A DNA stretch of 5,156 nt, from NCBI GenBank assembly GCA_025061245.1, contig JANZKD010000251.1, forward strand, positions 1 to 5,156, read 5' to 3'. Made by a program: the position numbers and the translations under genes. The notes under the pieces are model-generated. The model ran no database searches, was not told the origin of the DNA, and worked only from the letters and a program-made list of their open reading frames with translations. Numbering within the stretch: the stretch's first letter is position 1; each line of letters opens with the position of its first letter. Positions 5,125 through 5,156 of the stretch are shown piece by piece. The DNA is from Candidatus Culexmicrobium profundum. GTDB taxonomy: Archaea > Thermoproteota > Methanomethylicia > Culexarchaeales > Culexmicrobiaceae.

Positions 5125-5132
5125 TATTTAAA
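5125..5132 (+). promoter_or_regulatory. Possible TATA box for a gene beyond the window
   Basis: TATTTAAA lies shortly after the last gene and before an ATG at 5149 that is cut by the window edge. The distance to that ATG is slightly short for a leaderless start, so the box may serve a start further downstream. It cannot be assessed without the flanking sequence. Confidence 0.25.
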
Positions 5133-5156
5133 TTGAATTGTTTATTAGATGCGAAG

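Overview
The window looks like a piece of a thermoproteotal (TACK) archaeal chromosome. It is AT-rich (about one third G+C by eye), arginine is mostly AGA/AGG, genes are tightly packed on the + strand, and several starts are preceded by GGTG/GGTGAT-type ribosome binding sites. The archaeal assignment also rests on a crenarchaeal-type DUF2258 protein and on an archaeal-style lipoate assembly gene set. The exact lineage cannot be fixed from this sequence.

Layout. (1) Positions 1-973 are the 3' end of an operon for a membrane-bound, energy-converting complex of the group 4 [NiFe]-hydrogenase / complex I superfamily. It holds the C-terminal part of the NuoH/MbhM/HycD-like membrane subunit, followed directly by a HycF/NuoI/MbhN-like polyferredoxin subunit. 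The catalytic subunits would lie upstream, outside the window. (2) Positions 1006-3941 are a compact four-gene lipoate assembly cluster in the order lplB, lipS-type radical SAM, lplA, second lipS-type radical SAM. (3) Positions 3942-4106 are a 165-bp AT-rich spacer with a likely promoter. (4) Positions 4107-4778 encode a DUF2258-like protein, possibly related to the ThermoDBP-RP single-stranded nucleic-acid-binding proteins. (5) Positions 4805-5107 encode a small, very hydrophobic membrane protein. The last 49 bases hold a TATA-like element and perhaps the first codons of another gene.

How the genes work together. The central cluster appears to be a complete module for putting lipoyl groups on proteins without the classical LipA/LipB. 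A bipartite ligase (catalytic LplA plus separate C-terminal domain LplB) would charge a lipoyl-domain protein with octanoate or lipoate. Two different radical SAM enzymes would together insert the two sulfur atoms, as described for LipS1/LipS2 of Thermococcus kodakarensis. No lipoyl acceptor (GcvH, E2 or LbpA) is encoded here. The system is known in principle; the interleaved order of ligase halves and synthase genes, and its position right behind a respiratory-complex operon, are the most noteworthy points. I see no mobile element, CRISPR array, tRNA or rRNA.
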